Part shown: positions 17,239 through 25,428 of the stretch, piece after piece
How the letters are laid out: each line of letters begins with the position of its first letter
Numbering within the stretch: position 1 is the first letter of the stretch
Source of the DNA: Mesorhizobium silamurunense
Lineage (GTDB): Bacteria > Pseudomonadota > Alphaproteobacteria > Rhizobiales > Rhizobiaceae
Length of the DNA: 64,000 bases
Assembly: GCF_014843825.1 (NCBI RefSeq)
Contig: NZ_JHQR01000061.1
Location: 24,439-88,438 of the forward strand
Direction of reading: 5' to 3'
Notes under the pieces: model-generated
The model's database searches: none
Told to the model about the DNA's origin: nothing
What the model saw: the letters and a program-made list of their open reading frames with translations, nothing else
Made by a program: the position numbers and the translations under genes

Positions 17239-17856
17239 TCACGACGGATGGATCATGTCTGTCTCCTCTCCGCGTTCGAGCACAGCCATTGAAAACGAAA
17301 CGGGCTGATCGTCCGCTGCAGCATAGGAGTGCGGCTGATCGGTGACGAGCCGCGCGGCTTCGCCAGCCTGCAATGTCATAGTCTCAGAGCCGACGGTGAT
17401 CTTGAGACTTCCTCGCGCGACCGAAAGAAGCTCACGGGTGCGCCGGCTGTGAGGGTCCGACCGATGAATGTCGCCGGGCACAATCGTCCAGGACCAGATC
17501 TCGAACATCGTCCGGCCTGACGTCGAGGCTTCCAATTTCGCCTCGCTTCCATGCGGTGTTTTCCAAAGTGTTGCAGGATTGGTGCGCTCTATCGGACCAC
17601 CTGAGAGCTCCTCGGAGGAGGCGCCCAACAGATCGGTAACTGACAGAGAGAAGGCGATCGCCAGACGGCACAGCACCCCGATGCTCGGATTGGCCCTTCC
17701 CTGTTCGATGGCCACGACGGTGCCCTTCGACAGGCCGGAGAGCGCAGCAAGTCCATCCAGGCTCAAGTTCTGGGCTCGGCGCAGATGCTGCACCCTCAGT
17801 GATAGTGCGGTCCCAAGTTGTCTCTCCGTTGCCTCTGCCATTTCATCGTCGGTCAT
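17239..17856 (-). CDS. XRE family regulator with C-terminal cupin domain
   Basis: The 205-residue protein has an N-terminal Cro/C1-type helix-turn-helix (LRVQHLRRAQNLSLDGLAAL, SGLSKGTVVAIEQGRANPSI) and a C-terminal cupin (DPHSRRTRELLSVARGSLKI, EAARLVTDQPHSYAA). Such regulators commonly control amino-acid or polyamine catabolism, with the cupin as sensor. The chosen ATG 17856 lies inside a 10-bp inverted-repeat arm; a longer frame to 18018 is rejected because it runs through the divergent promoter. It is divergent from the cystathionine lyase-like gene at 18002, the likely target. Confidence 0.88.
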   Translation of the reverse strand: MTDDEMAEATERQLGTALSLRVQHLRRAQNLSLDGLAALSGLSKGTVVAIEQGRANPSIGVLCRLAIAFSLSVTDLLGASSEELSGGPIERTNPATLWKTPHGSEAKLEASTSGRTMFEIWSWTIVPGDIHRSDPHSRRTRELLSVARGSLKITVGSETMTLQAGEAARLVTDQPHSYAAADDQPVSFSMAVLERGEETDMIHPS

Positions 17857-17902
17857 TATATTGACTTCCACTGACGGATCCCATACGGTCACTATAATGA
17901 CC
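17851..17902. promoter_or_regulatory. Inverted repeat between XRE-cupin and lyase genes (candidate operator)
   Basis: GGTCATTATA (17851-17860) and TATAATGACC (17893-17902) are perfect 10-bp inverted arms with a 32-nt spacer. One arm covers the regulator's own start codon, so binding there would repress the regulator directly; the other lies about 100 bp before the lyase start. Confidence 0.55.
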
Positions 17903-18001
17903 GGCGCGGACAGTTCAACCGGGCCGTCTCGAAACGCCAGGATCGATGTTCCTGGTCCTTCCAGCCATATTCCTTTTGAAATCAAGCTGAGGAAGCGCAC
18001 C

Positions 18002-19135
18002 ATGTACCTCGAGACCAAGGCGATTCACGCGGGCCGGAAGGTCGATCCGTCCACCGGGGCCATCACCCTTCCGTTCCACCCCAGCACGACCTTCGAGCGA
18101 AGCGCGGACGGCTCCTTCCCGTCCGGCTATGAATATATCCGGGATGACAACCCGACGCGGCACGCGTTCGAGACGGCGATGGCTGCGCTCGAAGGCGGCC
18201 AGGCCGCTGTCGCCTTTTCGTCCGGCATGGCCGCGATCACCGCGGTGTTCGAGGGGCATGCTAGCAAGGGCAATCGCATCGTCGTACCGGACGACATGTA
18301 TTTCGGCATCCGGTCGCTGATCGATGAAACCGACATCGGGCACAGATTCGACTTCGTCGCCGTTGACATGCGCGACATGGACGCCTTGCGCGCGGCTGTC
18401 GGTGCCGCGCCCACCGGCCTCGTCTGGATCGAGACCCCCTCCAACCCGCTTATCCGTATCGTGGACATTCGGGCGACTTGTGACCTCGCGCACGAGGCCG
18501 GTGCGCTCGCGGTGGTGGACAATACCTGGGCGACGCCCGTCCTGCAGCGCCCGTTCGAGCTCGGGGCCGATGCTGTCGTGCATTCGGCAACGAAATACAT
18601 CGGCGGCCATTCCGACCTGATGGCAGGGGTCGTCGTCCTGCCGGAGGCTTCGCCGCTGGAACGCCCCTTGCGCATGATTCAACGTCACAAGGGAAGCGTT
18701 GCGGCCCCCTTCGACTGCTGGCTGGCGCTGCGCGGGCTGCAGACCTTGCCGGTTCGTATGCGAGCCCATTGCGAGGGCGCTCAAAAGGTCGCCGAAGCGT
18801 TGCGAAAGCATTCCGCTGTCGAAGCCGTCCTCTTTCCCGGCCTACCGGGCGACCCGGGGCATGCGTTGGCCGGGCGGCAGATGTCGGGCTATGGCGCCAT
18901 GCTTTCCTTCATCGTCGGCGGCGGTGCCGAGGCCGCCATTGCGGTTGCTGGCCGGCTCAAACTCGTGGTGCGGGCCACGAGCCTCGGGGGTACGCACTCG
19001 CTGATAGAACACCGGGCCTCCGTCGAAGGGCCGAAGTCAATGGCTCCGTCGGGACTCTTGCGACTCTCCATCGGGCTCGAGCATCCCCAGGACATCATCG
19101 ACGATCTCGATCAGGCTTTGTCGGTGGTCGGATGA
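18002..19135 (+). CDS. Cystathionine gamma-lyase/gamma-synthase-like PLP enzyme
   Basis: The 377-residue trans-sulfuration-family enzyme has the PLP lysine K198 in VHSATKYIGGHSDLMAG, SSGMAAITAVFEG (73-85) and IETPSNPL (143-150). The ATG at 18002 has AGGAAG upstream, and length is normal for cystathionine enzymes, so the long upstream extension of the open frame is not coding. Its GHSD motif differs from the GHGD of the enzyme at 10203, suggesting a related but different gamma-elimination or replacement reaction. It is divergent from the XRE-cupin regulator and heads the set continuing with the B3/4 and PaiB-like genes. Confidence 0.9.
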   Translation: MYLETKAIHAGRKVDPSTGAITLPFHPSTTFERSADGSFPSGYEYIRDDNPTRHAFETAMAALEGGQAAVAFSSGMAAITAVFEGHASKGNRIVVPDDMYFGIRSLIDETDIGHRFDFVAVDMRDMDALRAAVGAAPTGLVWIETPSNPLIRIVDIRATCDLAHEAGALAVVDNTWATPVLQRPFELGADAVVHSATKYIGGHSDLMAGVVVLPEASPLERPLRMIQRHKGSVAAPFDCWLALRGLQTLPVRMRAHCEGAQKVAEALRKHSAVEAVLFPGLPGDPGHALAGRQMSGYGAMLSFIVGGGAEAAIAVAGRLKLVVRATSLGGTHSLIEHRASVEGPKSMAPSGLLRLSIGLEHPQDIIDDLDQALSVVG

Positions 19136-19214
19136 CTCCGGCGGCTTTGTGCAGCAAGCACGATCGGACTCCCACAAGTCCGGGGCGTCCGCCTTACCCG
19201 CGATGGTGGATTGA

Positions 19215-19955
19215 ATGAACCGTAACGCAGAGCCTTCCCGCAGAACGGAGCAGCCCGTGTCTTTGAAGCCCATGATCGCCCCCGAGATTTACGCCCGACA
19301 CCCGAACTTTCATTTGCTGAGCATGGTCGTGCGAAGCGCGGAAGTCGACGTGCCGCAGGCCCCGGCGCTCGCTGACGCGATCGCGGCCGCGGAGCAGGCC
19401 GCGTTTGGCGACGATGCTCAACGGGATGCGCATCTTGCAGCCTGGGCCGAAGCCTACAGGTCCTTCGGTGCCAACGCTAATCGAACACCCTGCTCGGCTG
19501 CGGCGCTTCTCAAGCGGATTCGCAAGGACGGCTCATTGCCACGGATTTCGCCGCTGGTGGACGCCTACAACGCCGTCAGCGTGCTTTACGGCGTTCCGGT
19601 TGGGGGTGAGGACCTCGATCACTATCAGGGTCTTCCGAGACTTCTGATCGCTACGGGAGCGGAGCCGTTCAACACCGTCCAGCAGGGCGAACCGGTCACC
19701 GAGCATCCTGAGCCGGGCGAAGTCATCTGGTGCGATGACGCCGGAGTCACCTGCCGCCGCTGGAACTGGCGGCAGGGGCGGCGGACTATGGTGACGGCCG
19801 ATTCGCGTTCCCTTTGGCTTGTGCTCGAGGCGCTCGAGCCCATGCCTTCGGAGCGGCTGAGGGCCGCTGGGGCGCAACTGACCGGAGTGATTGGGGCACT
19901 GTGCCCAAATGCCCAGATCGAAATCGCTGGGTTGAATACATCCACCCCTACTTAA
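19215..19955 (+). CDS. B3/4-domain protein (PheT-like tRNA-editing domain family)
   Basis: The 246-residue protein resembles stand-alone B3/B4 domains, known from the beta subunit of phenylalanyl-tRNA synthetase where they edit mischarged tRNA. Recognisable are LPRISPLVDAYNAVSVLYGV, LDHYQGLPRLLIATGAEPF, GEVIWCDDAGVTCRRWNWRQ and SLWLVLEALEP. Its biochemical role as a free protein is not established. Position after the lyase and before PaiB copy 2 suggests a link with a non-standard amino acid (perhaps clearing misacylated tRNA). ATG 19215 is used; ATG 19272 is possible. Confidence 0.8.
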   Translation: MNRNAEPSRRTEQPVSLKPMIAPEIYARHPNFHLLSMVVRSAEVDVPQAPALADAIAAAEQAAFGDDAQRDAHLAAWAEAYRSFGANANRTPCSAAALLKRIRKDGSLPRISPLVDAYNAVSVLYGVPVGGEDLDHYQGLPRLLIATGAEPFNTVQQGEPVTEHPEPGEVIWCDDAGVTCRRWNWRQGRRTMVTADSRSLWLVLEALEPMPSERLRAAGAQLTGVIGALCPNAQIEIAGLNTSTPT

Positions 19956-19979
19956 CCCGCGCAGTCGAGAAGAACTAAC

Positions 19980-20603
19980 ATGTACCGACCCCGTCGATCT
20001 GTAGAAGACCGCCCCGATGTGCTTCTGGCCGCGATCCGCGAGATCGGCTTCGCCACGATCGTGACGCCGACGCCTGCAGGCATCGAGGCCACGCATGTGC
20101 CGACCATCGCGCGGCAGGCTCCGGATGGACACCTGATCCTCGCGACCCACGTCGCGCGTGCCAACGCGCATTGGCGGGTACAAGAGGGGAGCGCCAGTCT
20201 CGCGATTTTTCAGGGCCCTCACACCTACATGTCGCCGCAGTGGTATCCGACCAAGCGCGAGACGGGAAAGGTCGTTCCCACATGGCTCTATATCGCCATA
20301 CATGCGCACGGAAGCTTGACGGCGATTGAGGATAGGACTTGGTTGCGCCGCCAGGTTGAAGACCTGACCGACCGGCACGAGGCCACACGCACAGCGCTCT
20401 GGAGCGTGTCGGATGCGCCGCAAAAATATATCGAGAGCATGATGCGGGGCATTGTCGGTCTGGAATTTCGCGTCGAGCGCCTCGAGGGAGCATGGAAACT
20501 GAATGAGGAAGAGAACGCCGCCGACTTGGACGGCACACGCCGGGGGCTTGAGGCCGCCGGTCACGCCGGCGAGCTCTTGGCACGAGCCCTTGCCGAGCGG
20601 TGA
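19980..20603 (+). CDS. PaiB-like FMN-binding protein (copy 2)
   Basis: The 207-residue protein is a second PaiB family member: MYRPRRSVEDRPDVLLAAI, GIEATHVPTIARQ, HTYMSPQWYPTKRETGKVVPTWLY and DLTDRHEATRTALWSVSDAP. It is clearly related to the copy at 8562 but well diverged, so the two are not a recent duplication. It lies 24 nt after the B3/4 gene. Function is probably FMN-linked (enzyme or regulator), unresolved for the family. Confidence 0.88.
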   Translation: MYRPRRSVEDRPDVLLAAIREIGFATIVTPTPAGIEATHVPTIARQAPDGHLILATHVARANAHWRVQEGSASLAIFQGPHTYMSPQWYPTKRETGKVVPTWLYIAIHAHGSLTAIEDRTWLRRQVEDLTDRHEATRTALWSVSDAPQKYIESMMRGIVGLEFRVERLEGAWKLNEEENAADLDGTRRGLEAAGHAGELLARALAER

Positions 20604-20883
20604 CGGTCGGTAGCGAAGTGCCCGTCGCGGTGGGACCCAGACCTGTAAGATCCAAGGAGGCGGAAGAGGCGGACAGCGCGTTGATCCGCATCGAGCGCAG
20701 CAAGAGGCGAAGGGCTACCGCGACCGCGACCTGCCGGAAGCCTAAATCAGCTTTCGGACCCTTTGCGGCCATTGACAACCGATACGATGGCACGACGCGA
20801 TGGACCCACAGCTGCCATTGACCGCCTGGCAGATGAGCGTCCGCGAAATTAAAAGGTCGGCCGTTTTAAACGAGAGTGTCTCC

Positions 20884-21687
20884 ATGCACATGTATCAGGT
20901 AGACGCCTTTACCGACCGGCTTTTTGCGGGGAACCCCGCTGCTGTTCTGGTGCTCGACGAGTGGCTGCCGGATGACCTGATGCTTGCGATCACCCAAGAG
21001 AACAATCTTGCCGAAACCGCTTTCGTCAAAGCGCGGTCGGATGGCGCGTGGGATTTGCGGTGGTTTGCTCCGGCGCATGAGGTCAATTTCTGTGGCCATG
21101 CCACCCTGGCGACCGCGCATGTGTTACTGACCGAGACCAACGCCGAAGCTCCGCTTGTCTTTCACACGCGCGTCGGCGAGCTGCGAGTTACACAAGGCCC
21201 GCATGGCTACCGACTGGACATTCCCCGTCTGCCCCCGGAGCCATTGGAGACGCTTCCCGCAGAAATCGCACGTGTTTTCGACAATCCACCCGTCGGCATC
21301 TTCCGAAACTTCGAGAACATCTTCGCCGATCTCGGCAGCGCGGATGCTGTGCGTAGCTTTGCCCCTGACCTTGCCTCGATTGCCCGCCTCGGGTCTGTGG
21401 GCCTTGTCGTGACGGGGCAGGAAGCCGACAACGGGCGAGCGCATTTCGTGTCCCGTTACTTTGCCCCCCGTGCGGGCATTCCCGAGGATCCAGTCACTGG
21501 TTCAATTCATGCCACCCTGGTTCCTTACTGGGTCGAGCGGCTGGGTCGCGAAAGGCTGATGGCCTATCAGGCCTCGGCGCGCGGCGGCTGGCTTGATTGC
21601 GAATTGACCGAAGATCGGGTCTTTCTGGTCGGCAATGCCGTGACATTCATGAAAGCCACGGTTTCCCTTCCCAATGGTGCTGTGTAG
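20884..21687 (+). CDS. PhzF family isomerase/epimerase
   Basis: The 267-residue protein has the two-domain PhzF fold signs: VDAFTDRLFAGNPAAVL at the start, the catalytic glutamate in NNLAETAFV, FAPAHEVNFCGHATLATAHVL and GIPEDPVTGSIHATLVPYW. PhzF-like enzymes isomerise small amino-acid-like molecules; phenazine synthesis is not implied. ATG 20884 has GAGAG upstream and gives the standard family start, so the earlier ATGs at 20800 and 20833 are not used. It lies 280 bp after PaiB copy 2 and may have its own promoter. Confidence 0.9.
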   Translation: MHMYQVDAFTDRLFAGNPAAVLVLDEWLPDDLMLAITQENNLAETAFVKARSDGAWDLRWFAPAHEVNFCGHATLATAHVLLTETNAEAPLVFHTRVGELRVTQGPHGYRLDIPRLPPEPLETLPAEIARVFDNPPVGIFRNFENIFADLGSADAVRSFAPDLASIARLGSVGLVVTGQEADNGRAHFVSRYFAPRAGIPEDPVTGSIHATLVPYWVERLGRERLMAYQASARGGWLDCELTEDRVFLVGNAVTFMKATVSLPNGAV

Positions 21688-21899
21688 GCGGACGGCAGCA
21701 GAGTCCACTGGCAGCCGTACGAACTTCGCGCGTCGAGCTTCCGCTCGCCACCCGAAAACCCGAACTCGAACTGAGGTGCCATCCATCGTAGCAACCCAAA
21801 CGGCAGAAACGAGGAACTCGTACGGCGACCGCGGCAACTGGGCCATCGGTTGCGAAGGCCAAGAGATCGCGGGTTGTTCCCGCATAAGGCTGGACTGCC

Positions 21900-22358
21900 T
21901 TACTGCAGCCCCAGCCTTCTCTTTAGCTCCGCGTTCTCCTTGCGCAGGCGTTCCGCAAGCAGATTCCTCAGCCGCTTGTTTTCGTCCTCGAGCGCGAGAA
22001 GATCCTTGAGATCGTCGCCCGCTTGCGCAGGTACGGCAGCCTTCTTCTTCCATTGATAATAGGTCTGCTCCGATGTGCCGGCCTGCTTTACGGCGCTTTT
22101 GAGAGTGGCGCCGCCACTGACCGACTTTTCGATCTGGCTGAGCTTTTGCGCACGCTGCTCATCGGAGTACACCTTCCGGCCGGGCCGAACTGGTTCTGAC
22201 GCTTTAACTTCAATCGACGGTGCGGCGCCATTCTTACGGGCAGTTGCCCTAACTTCTGTCTTTGCTTTCCGCGGGCGCCGCGTTTTCTTCTTGTCGGCCG
22301 GCGTCACAGCGCCTTTCGTGGTGGCCTCTACTGCTTCAGTTTGCTCAGGATCTGCCAT
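21900..22358 (-). CDS. SyrB-like regulatory protein
   Basis: The 152-residue basic protein resembles SyrB proteins of rhizobia, where syrB affects expression of the symbiotic regulator syrM. It has an Ala/Lys/Arg-rich N-terminal half (KKKTRRPRKAKTE), then KVYSDEQRAQKLSQIEKSVS, a transposase-like helix-turn-helix segment (GGATLKSAVKQAGTSEQTYYQWKKK) in positions about 70-95, and a C-terminal leucine/charged coiled coil (LALEDENKRLRNLLAERLRK). The start at 22358 has GGAG upstream; the open frame extends to 22583 but that part is atypical. It probably binds DNA. Confidence 0.72.
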   Translation of the reverse strand: MADPEQTEAVEATTKGAVTPADKKKTRRPRKAKTEVRATARKNGAAPSIEVKASEPVRPGRKVYSDEQRAQKLSQIEKSVSGGATLKSAVKQAGTSEQTYYQWKKKAAVPAQAGDDLKDLLALEDENKRLRNLLAERLRKENAELKRRLGLQ

Positions 22359-22685
22359 GCGACGCTCCGCCTTTTCTTTGTGAACTTGTTCAGCATTAAG
22401 GGCCACGAAATTGGAGTCAATAAGCTCCCGATTCGGCGCATTGATCTCCTCGAATTTCCTTGTTGTCTCGGCGAAAGCTGCTGAGAGATCGACACCCCCC
22501 AAATGGAATGATCGCTTTTTTGATGGCTGCGCTTCTGTCTGACTTCCACAATGAACGGTCGCGGCTGTCGCCTCATAATTCATTCCTTATTTATGCGAAC
22601 TGCAAGGAAGCCCCTGCTGAATATGATTGGCCCTTCAGGTGCTTCCATTGCAGCGCGGAGCTTTACCGGAAGACGGCGAGTGTGA
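22359..22685. other. Upstream region of the SyrB-like gene, no gene seen
   Basis: About 330 bp. The SyrB-like frame stays open to 22583, so an N-terminal extension cannot be excluded, but the added residues do not resemble the family. Confidence 0.4.
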
Positions 22686-23153
22686 GCAAGGGGGTCTTGC
22701 CAGCCCGACAACTCTAGGCCGGGGCACGGGCCAGCCGCGACCGCCCTTCTGAATATCTTCTCGGATGGGCTGAAGAGGACCGTTCTCGGAACGGCGGGCG
22801 GCGCGAACACCGGGCAAGGCATCAACGTTGAAAGTCTATTTCCCGAGTTCATCCAATGGAACGCTGGTCTCGCCCGAGACGACTGGAAAGCGACGGATGT
22901 GACCTCGGAGGTTCAGGACTATGGCAGCGTCAATTGGAAGGGGCGTAGCCTGGACGGAATCGTCGTCAAAACGACCGTAAAAGTGGCGAGTGCCGAGCGC
23001 GGTGAGTACAAGGACGAGTGCTTCTTATTCGGCGCCGTGGTCGACTACGAATTCCAGATGATGCGCGACCCGTACGAATCAAAGTGCGACGCCGATACAT
23101 CGGCTCAATGGGCGATCGGACACGAACTCAAAAGCCTTTGGGTGGCGTATTAA
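22686..23153 (+). pseudogene. 5'-truncated hypothetical protein
   Basis: The frame is open from 22686 to a stop at 23153 and looks protein-coding (ALLNIFSDGLKRTVLGTAG, then VESLFPEFIQWNAGLARDDW and DYEFQMMRDPYESKCDA), but no ATG or GTG occurs before GTG 22899, well inside it. The original N-terminus seems to have been cut off. I do not recognise the family. It ends close to the convergent HipA-like gene. Confidence 0.45.
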
Positions 23154-23202
23154 AACCCGGCATAGTGCCGCCTCCCCCAGGTCTCTATCGGTGGATTCGG
23201 CT

Positions 23203-24555
23203 TCAACTCATCAGCCATCCGCCGGCTCGGCCAATGAACTCGTCTCGGTCGCTCGCCGCATGGGGTATTTCCAACTGCAGCGCACCGAGTAGCGTGCGCA
23301 TGTTGGTCGCGATCAAGTCCGCGAAGTGCTTCACCTGACGCTTTTCAAGATCATCGAGACAGGCCGCGAGTCCTAATGCAATCTCCGCCGGATATCGCTG
23401 ATGCATGCGTTTGCGTGCCGCTGCACTTTCTATTCCGAGCATCAGGAGAAACGCATCGAGCTCTTCCGGGGTAATTTCATCGAGCGTTTCCGCCTCAGCG
23501 ATCCTGTAAGCGAGCTCGTCCGTCAGAGTCTCATCCAGCCTGGTGGGCAAGATATCGTAACGCGGCGCAAAATGGATTCTGCCTCCAGGTTCATAGAGCA
23601 GGGCGAAGTTTTTTGCATGTCCATCGTTATTGCCGACCAGGAGATCGAATATCGTGGCCCTGATGAAGGTCTCCTTCGCCTGGGCTGGATCGACCGTCGC
23701 CTCGAGTATCCTGCGAATGCCCGAAGCGTCGAAGCGCCGGCCTACCTTGCCACGCCTTTCGTACTTCAGCGAAGCGGGCAAACCGAGGGCCTGCGCGAAA
23801 TCCTCTTGGTGAAGACGCACGATCCTGTTCTCTCGATCTCTGCCTCGGTCGAAGCGGGTCACCAGTAGGGTCTCAATCCCGCCAAACGGCACTACTGAGA
23901 CTTCGGCCGTGTCGAACCCTAGCGCCCCGGAAAGCCTCATCGCCTCGGCTTCATACCGGGCATCCTGCTGATGATCGCGGTCGGGCACCTTCAGGATATG
24001 TGTCGTCGGGGCCCCAGATCCCCGCTTCGGCTCGGCAAACCGACCGTTGGGAAGAACAGTGAGCGCTATCTTGCTTTGCATGCCTGCCAAAGGGGAGGGA
24101 TCTTCGGTTCCGTCCGGCAGGCGTCTGCGCTGATGGAGCGCTTCGACGATCGCGATCATGCGATCCTGCGGGATCGGGACATAGTCGCTTTTGTAGTCGC
24201 CCGGGACCTTTGTCGGCGGCGATCCTGACGGAAGAACGGAAAGTGCTCCGGCACAGTCCTTTCCAAGGTGATATAGCACGCCAGCTATGTCATCGCGAGC
24301 GAGGCCTTCTCGCGCCATCACGTCGGTCAGCACGCCGTCGCGCTCCTGCAGAAGGTTGTCGAAGAATGCGCGGGTTATGACGTCATTGTAAGGTTCTTCG
24401 GCGAGCGGAAGGGAGAGCGACAAGGCGGCCGCATCTGATCTTCCAAGGTAGTCTGCCTTGTAGACGAAGGCGACCGAGCCGTTTTCGTCACGCACGAGGG
24501 CACCGATCGGATCGGCGAAACCGTCGAGCCTCACATCAAGGGCGAGCACCTCCAT
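23203..24555 (-). CDS. HipA-like serine/threonine kinase toxin
   Basis: The 450-residue protein has the HipA layout: N-terminal subdomain with FDNLLQERDGVLTDVM and YHLGKDCAGALSVLP, then the kinase-like core with PTTHILKVPDRD, the catalytic LLVGNNDGHAKNFALLY and metal-binding FAPRYDILPT. HipA kinases inactivate targets such as glutamyl-tRNA synthetase by phosphorylation and slow growth. The gene starts 3 nt after the stop of the antitoxin gene, a typical hipBA operon. Confidence 0.9.
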   Translation of the reverse strand: MEVLALDVRLDGFADPIGALVRDENGSVAFVYKADYLGRSDAAALSLSLPLAEEPYNDVITRAFFDNLLQERDGVLTDVMAREGLARDDIAGVLYHLGKDCAGALSVLPSGSPPTKVPGDYKSDYVPIPQDRMIAIVEALHQRRRLPDGTEDPSPLAGMQSKIALTVLPNGRFAEPKRGSGAPTTHILKVPDRDHQQDARYEAEAMRLSGALGFDTAEVSVVPFGGIETLLVTRFDRGRDRENRIVRLHQEDFAQALGLPASLKYERRGKVGRRFDASGIRRILEATVDPAQAKETFIRATIFDLLVGNNDGHAKNFALLYEPGGRIHFAPRYDILPTRLDETLTDELAYRIAEAETLDEITPEELDAFLLMLGIESAAARKRMHQRYPAEIALGLAACLDDLEKRQVKHFADLIATNMRTLLGALQLEIPHAASDRDEFIGRAGGWLMS

Positions 24556-24558
24556 GTA

Positions 24559-25332
24559 TCAGCGCTCCCGAGCAAGCAGCGATATGCCGGCTGCATGCGC
24601 GACCTTCAGGACCTTACCCAGTTCAAGTGTGGGTTTGCCGTTTTCCAATTCGGACAAGAACCTGCGCCCCACTCCAGCAAGGTCAGCAAAACTCTGCTGC
24701 GAGAGATGCCGGGCCTCGCGAGCGCGCCGGACTAGCCGCCCAATATCTGCGGCAGAGACGATCTCCAGCCCTAGCGCCTCCGTTCGGCTAGTGCTCGGTG
24801 AGGCCGCGCCGGCGCCCTCGTCCTCATCGTTGGTCTCGCTGCTGCGAAGCAGATAAGCGTCGGGGAGCGTTCTGGGCAAGGCGGCCGTGATGAGTTCCGA
24901 AATACCAGGAAGCTTCAGATTGACCCGCGGTATTGCGTCGGTCAGCTGTTTGGTCAGGTCCCCCTTACGTGAAAGTGCTTCGGCGGCCCCGGTCGCGTTC
25001 ACTGGGCTCCTGATGGACTCACCATGACGCGATAAGTCTTGACTGACGGCTTTGAGCGCTTCGCTGGAAGCATTGATGTCTGCAATATGTTTCGTCAGGT
25101 CTTGGGTAGAAGGAATCTGGGAAAGCGCTTTAGCGATCTCTCCCGCGTTTAAAGAGTTTTTGAGCAAGTCATTTTGGCGCGACAGGGTCCGACCGGCGTT
25201 TCTGAAGGCCTCGCCAGACGCATTGATATCCGTGAGAAGCTTCGTCAGATCCTGGGCAGGACCTGCCTGCGCAAGCAGCTTTGCGATGTCTGTCGCGCTG
25301 CCAGCGCCTGTAGATACCGTTTTTTTGGCCAT
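24559..25332 (-). CDS. HipB-like antitoxin with repeat-containing N-terminal extension
   Basis: The C-terminal ~70 residues are an XRE helix-turn-helix like HipB (IGRLVRRAREARHLSQQSFA, DLAGVGRRFLSELENGKPTL). HipB is normally under 100 residues, but this protein has 257. The extra N-terminal ~170 residues hold two imperfect repeats of about 50 residues (AQDLTKLLTDINASGEAFRN and TQDLTKHIADINASSEALKA) and a partial third (GDLTKQLTDAIPRVN), predicted helical. The extension may oligomerise the antitoxin or bind the kinase. The operon promoter upstream has repeated CCCG-N2-CGGG-like sites. Confidence 0.85.
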   Translation of the reverse strand: MAKKTVSTGAGSATDIAKLLAQAGPAQDLTKLLTDINASGEAFRNAGRTLSRQNDLLKNSLNAGEIAKALSQIPSTQDLTKHIADINASSEALKAVSQDLSRHGESIRSPVNATGAAEALSRKGDLTKQLTDAIPRVNLKLPGISELITAALPRTLPDAYLLRSSETNDEDEGAGAASPSTSRTEALGLEIVSAADIGRLVRRAREARHLSQQSFADLAGVGRRFLSELENGKPTLELGKVLKVAHAAGISLLARER

Positions 25333-25339
25333 ATTTTGC

Positions 25340-25428
25340 TCCCGATCGGGAACATAAGCTTACTTGTTCGGTTTTTCAAGGAGGATCGATCCCGGACGGT
25401 ATCACCGGTGACCTTGATCCCGAACGGG
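25340..25428. promoter_or_regulatory. Repeated palindromes upstream of hipBA (candidate autoregulatory operators)
   Basis: TCCCGATCGGGA (25340-25351) is a perfect 12-bp palindrome 8 bp upstream of the antitoxin start. Related sites TCCCGGACGGT (25390-25400) and TCCCGAACGGG (25418-25428) follow. Repeated operators of this kind are usual for hipBA autoregulation by the HipB-HipA complex. Confidence 0.6.

Noticed and set aside
17468..18001. N-terminal extension of the cystathionine lyase-like frame
   Set aside because: The upstream part runs through the opposite XRE-cupin gene and its promoter. The ATG at 18002 has a good ribosome site and matches family length.
19533..20564. Minus-strand frame of 343 codons
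   Set aside because: It is antisense to the B3/4 and PaiB-like genes and has no family features.
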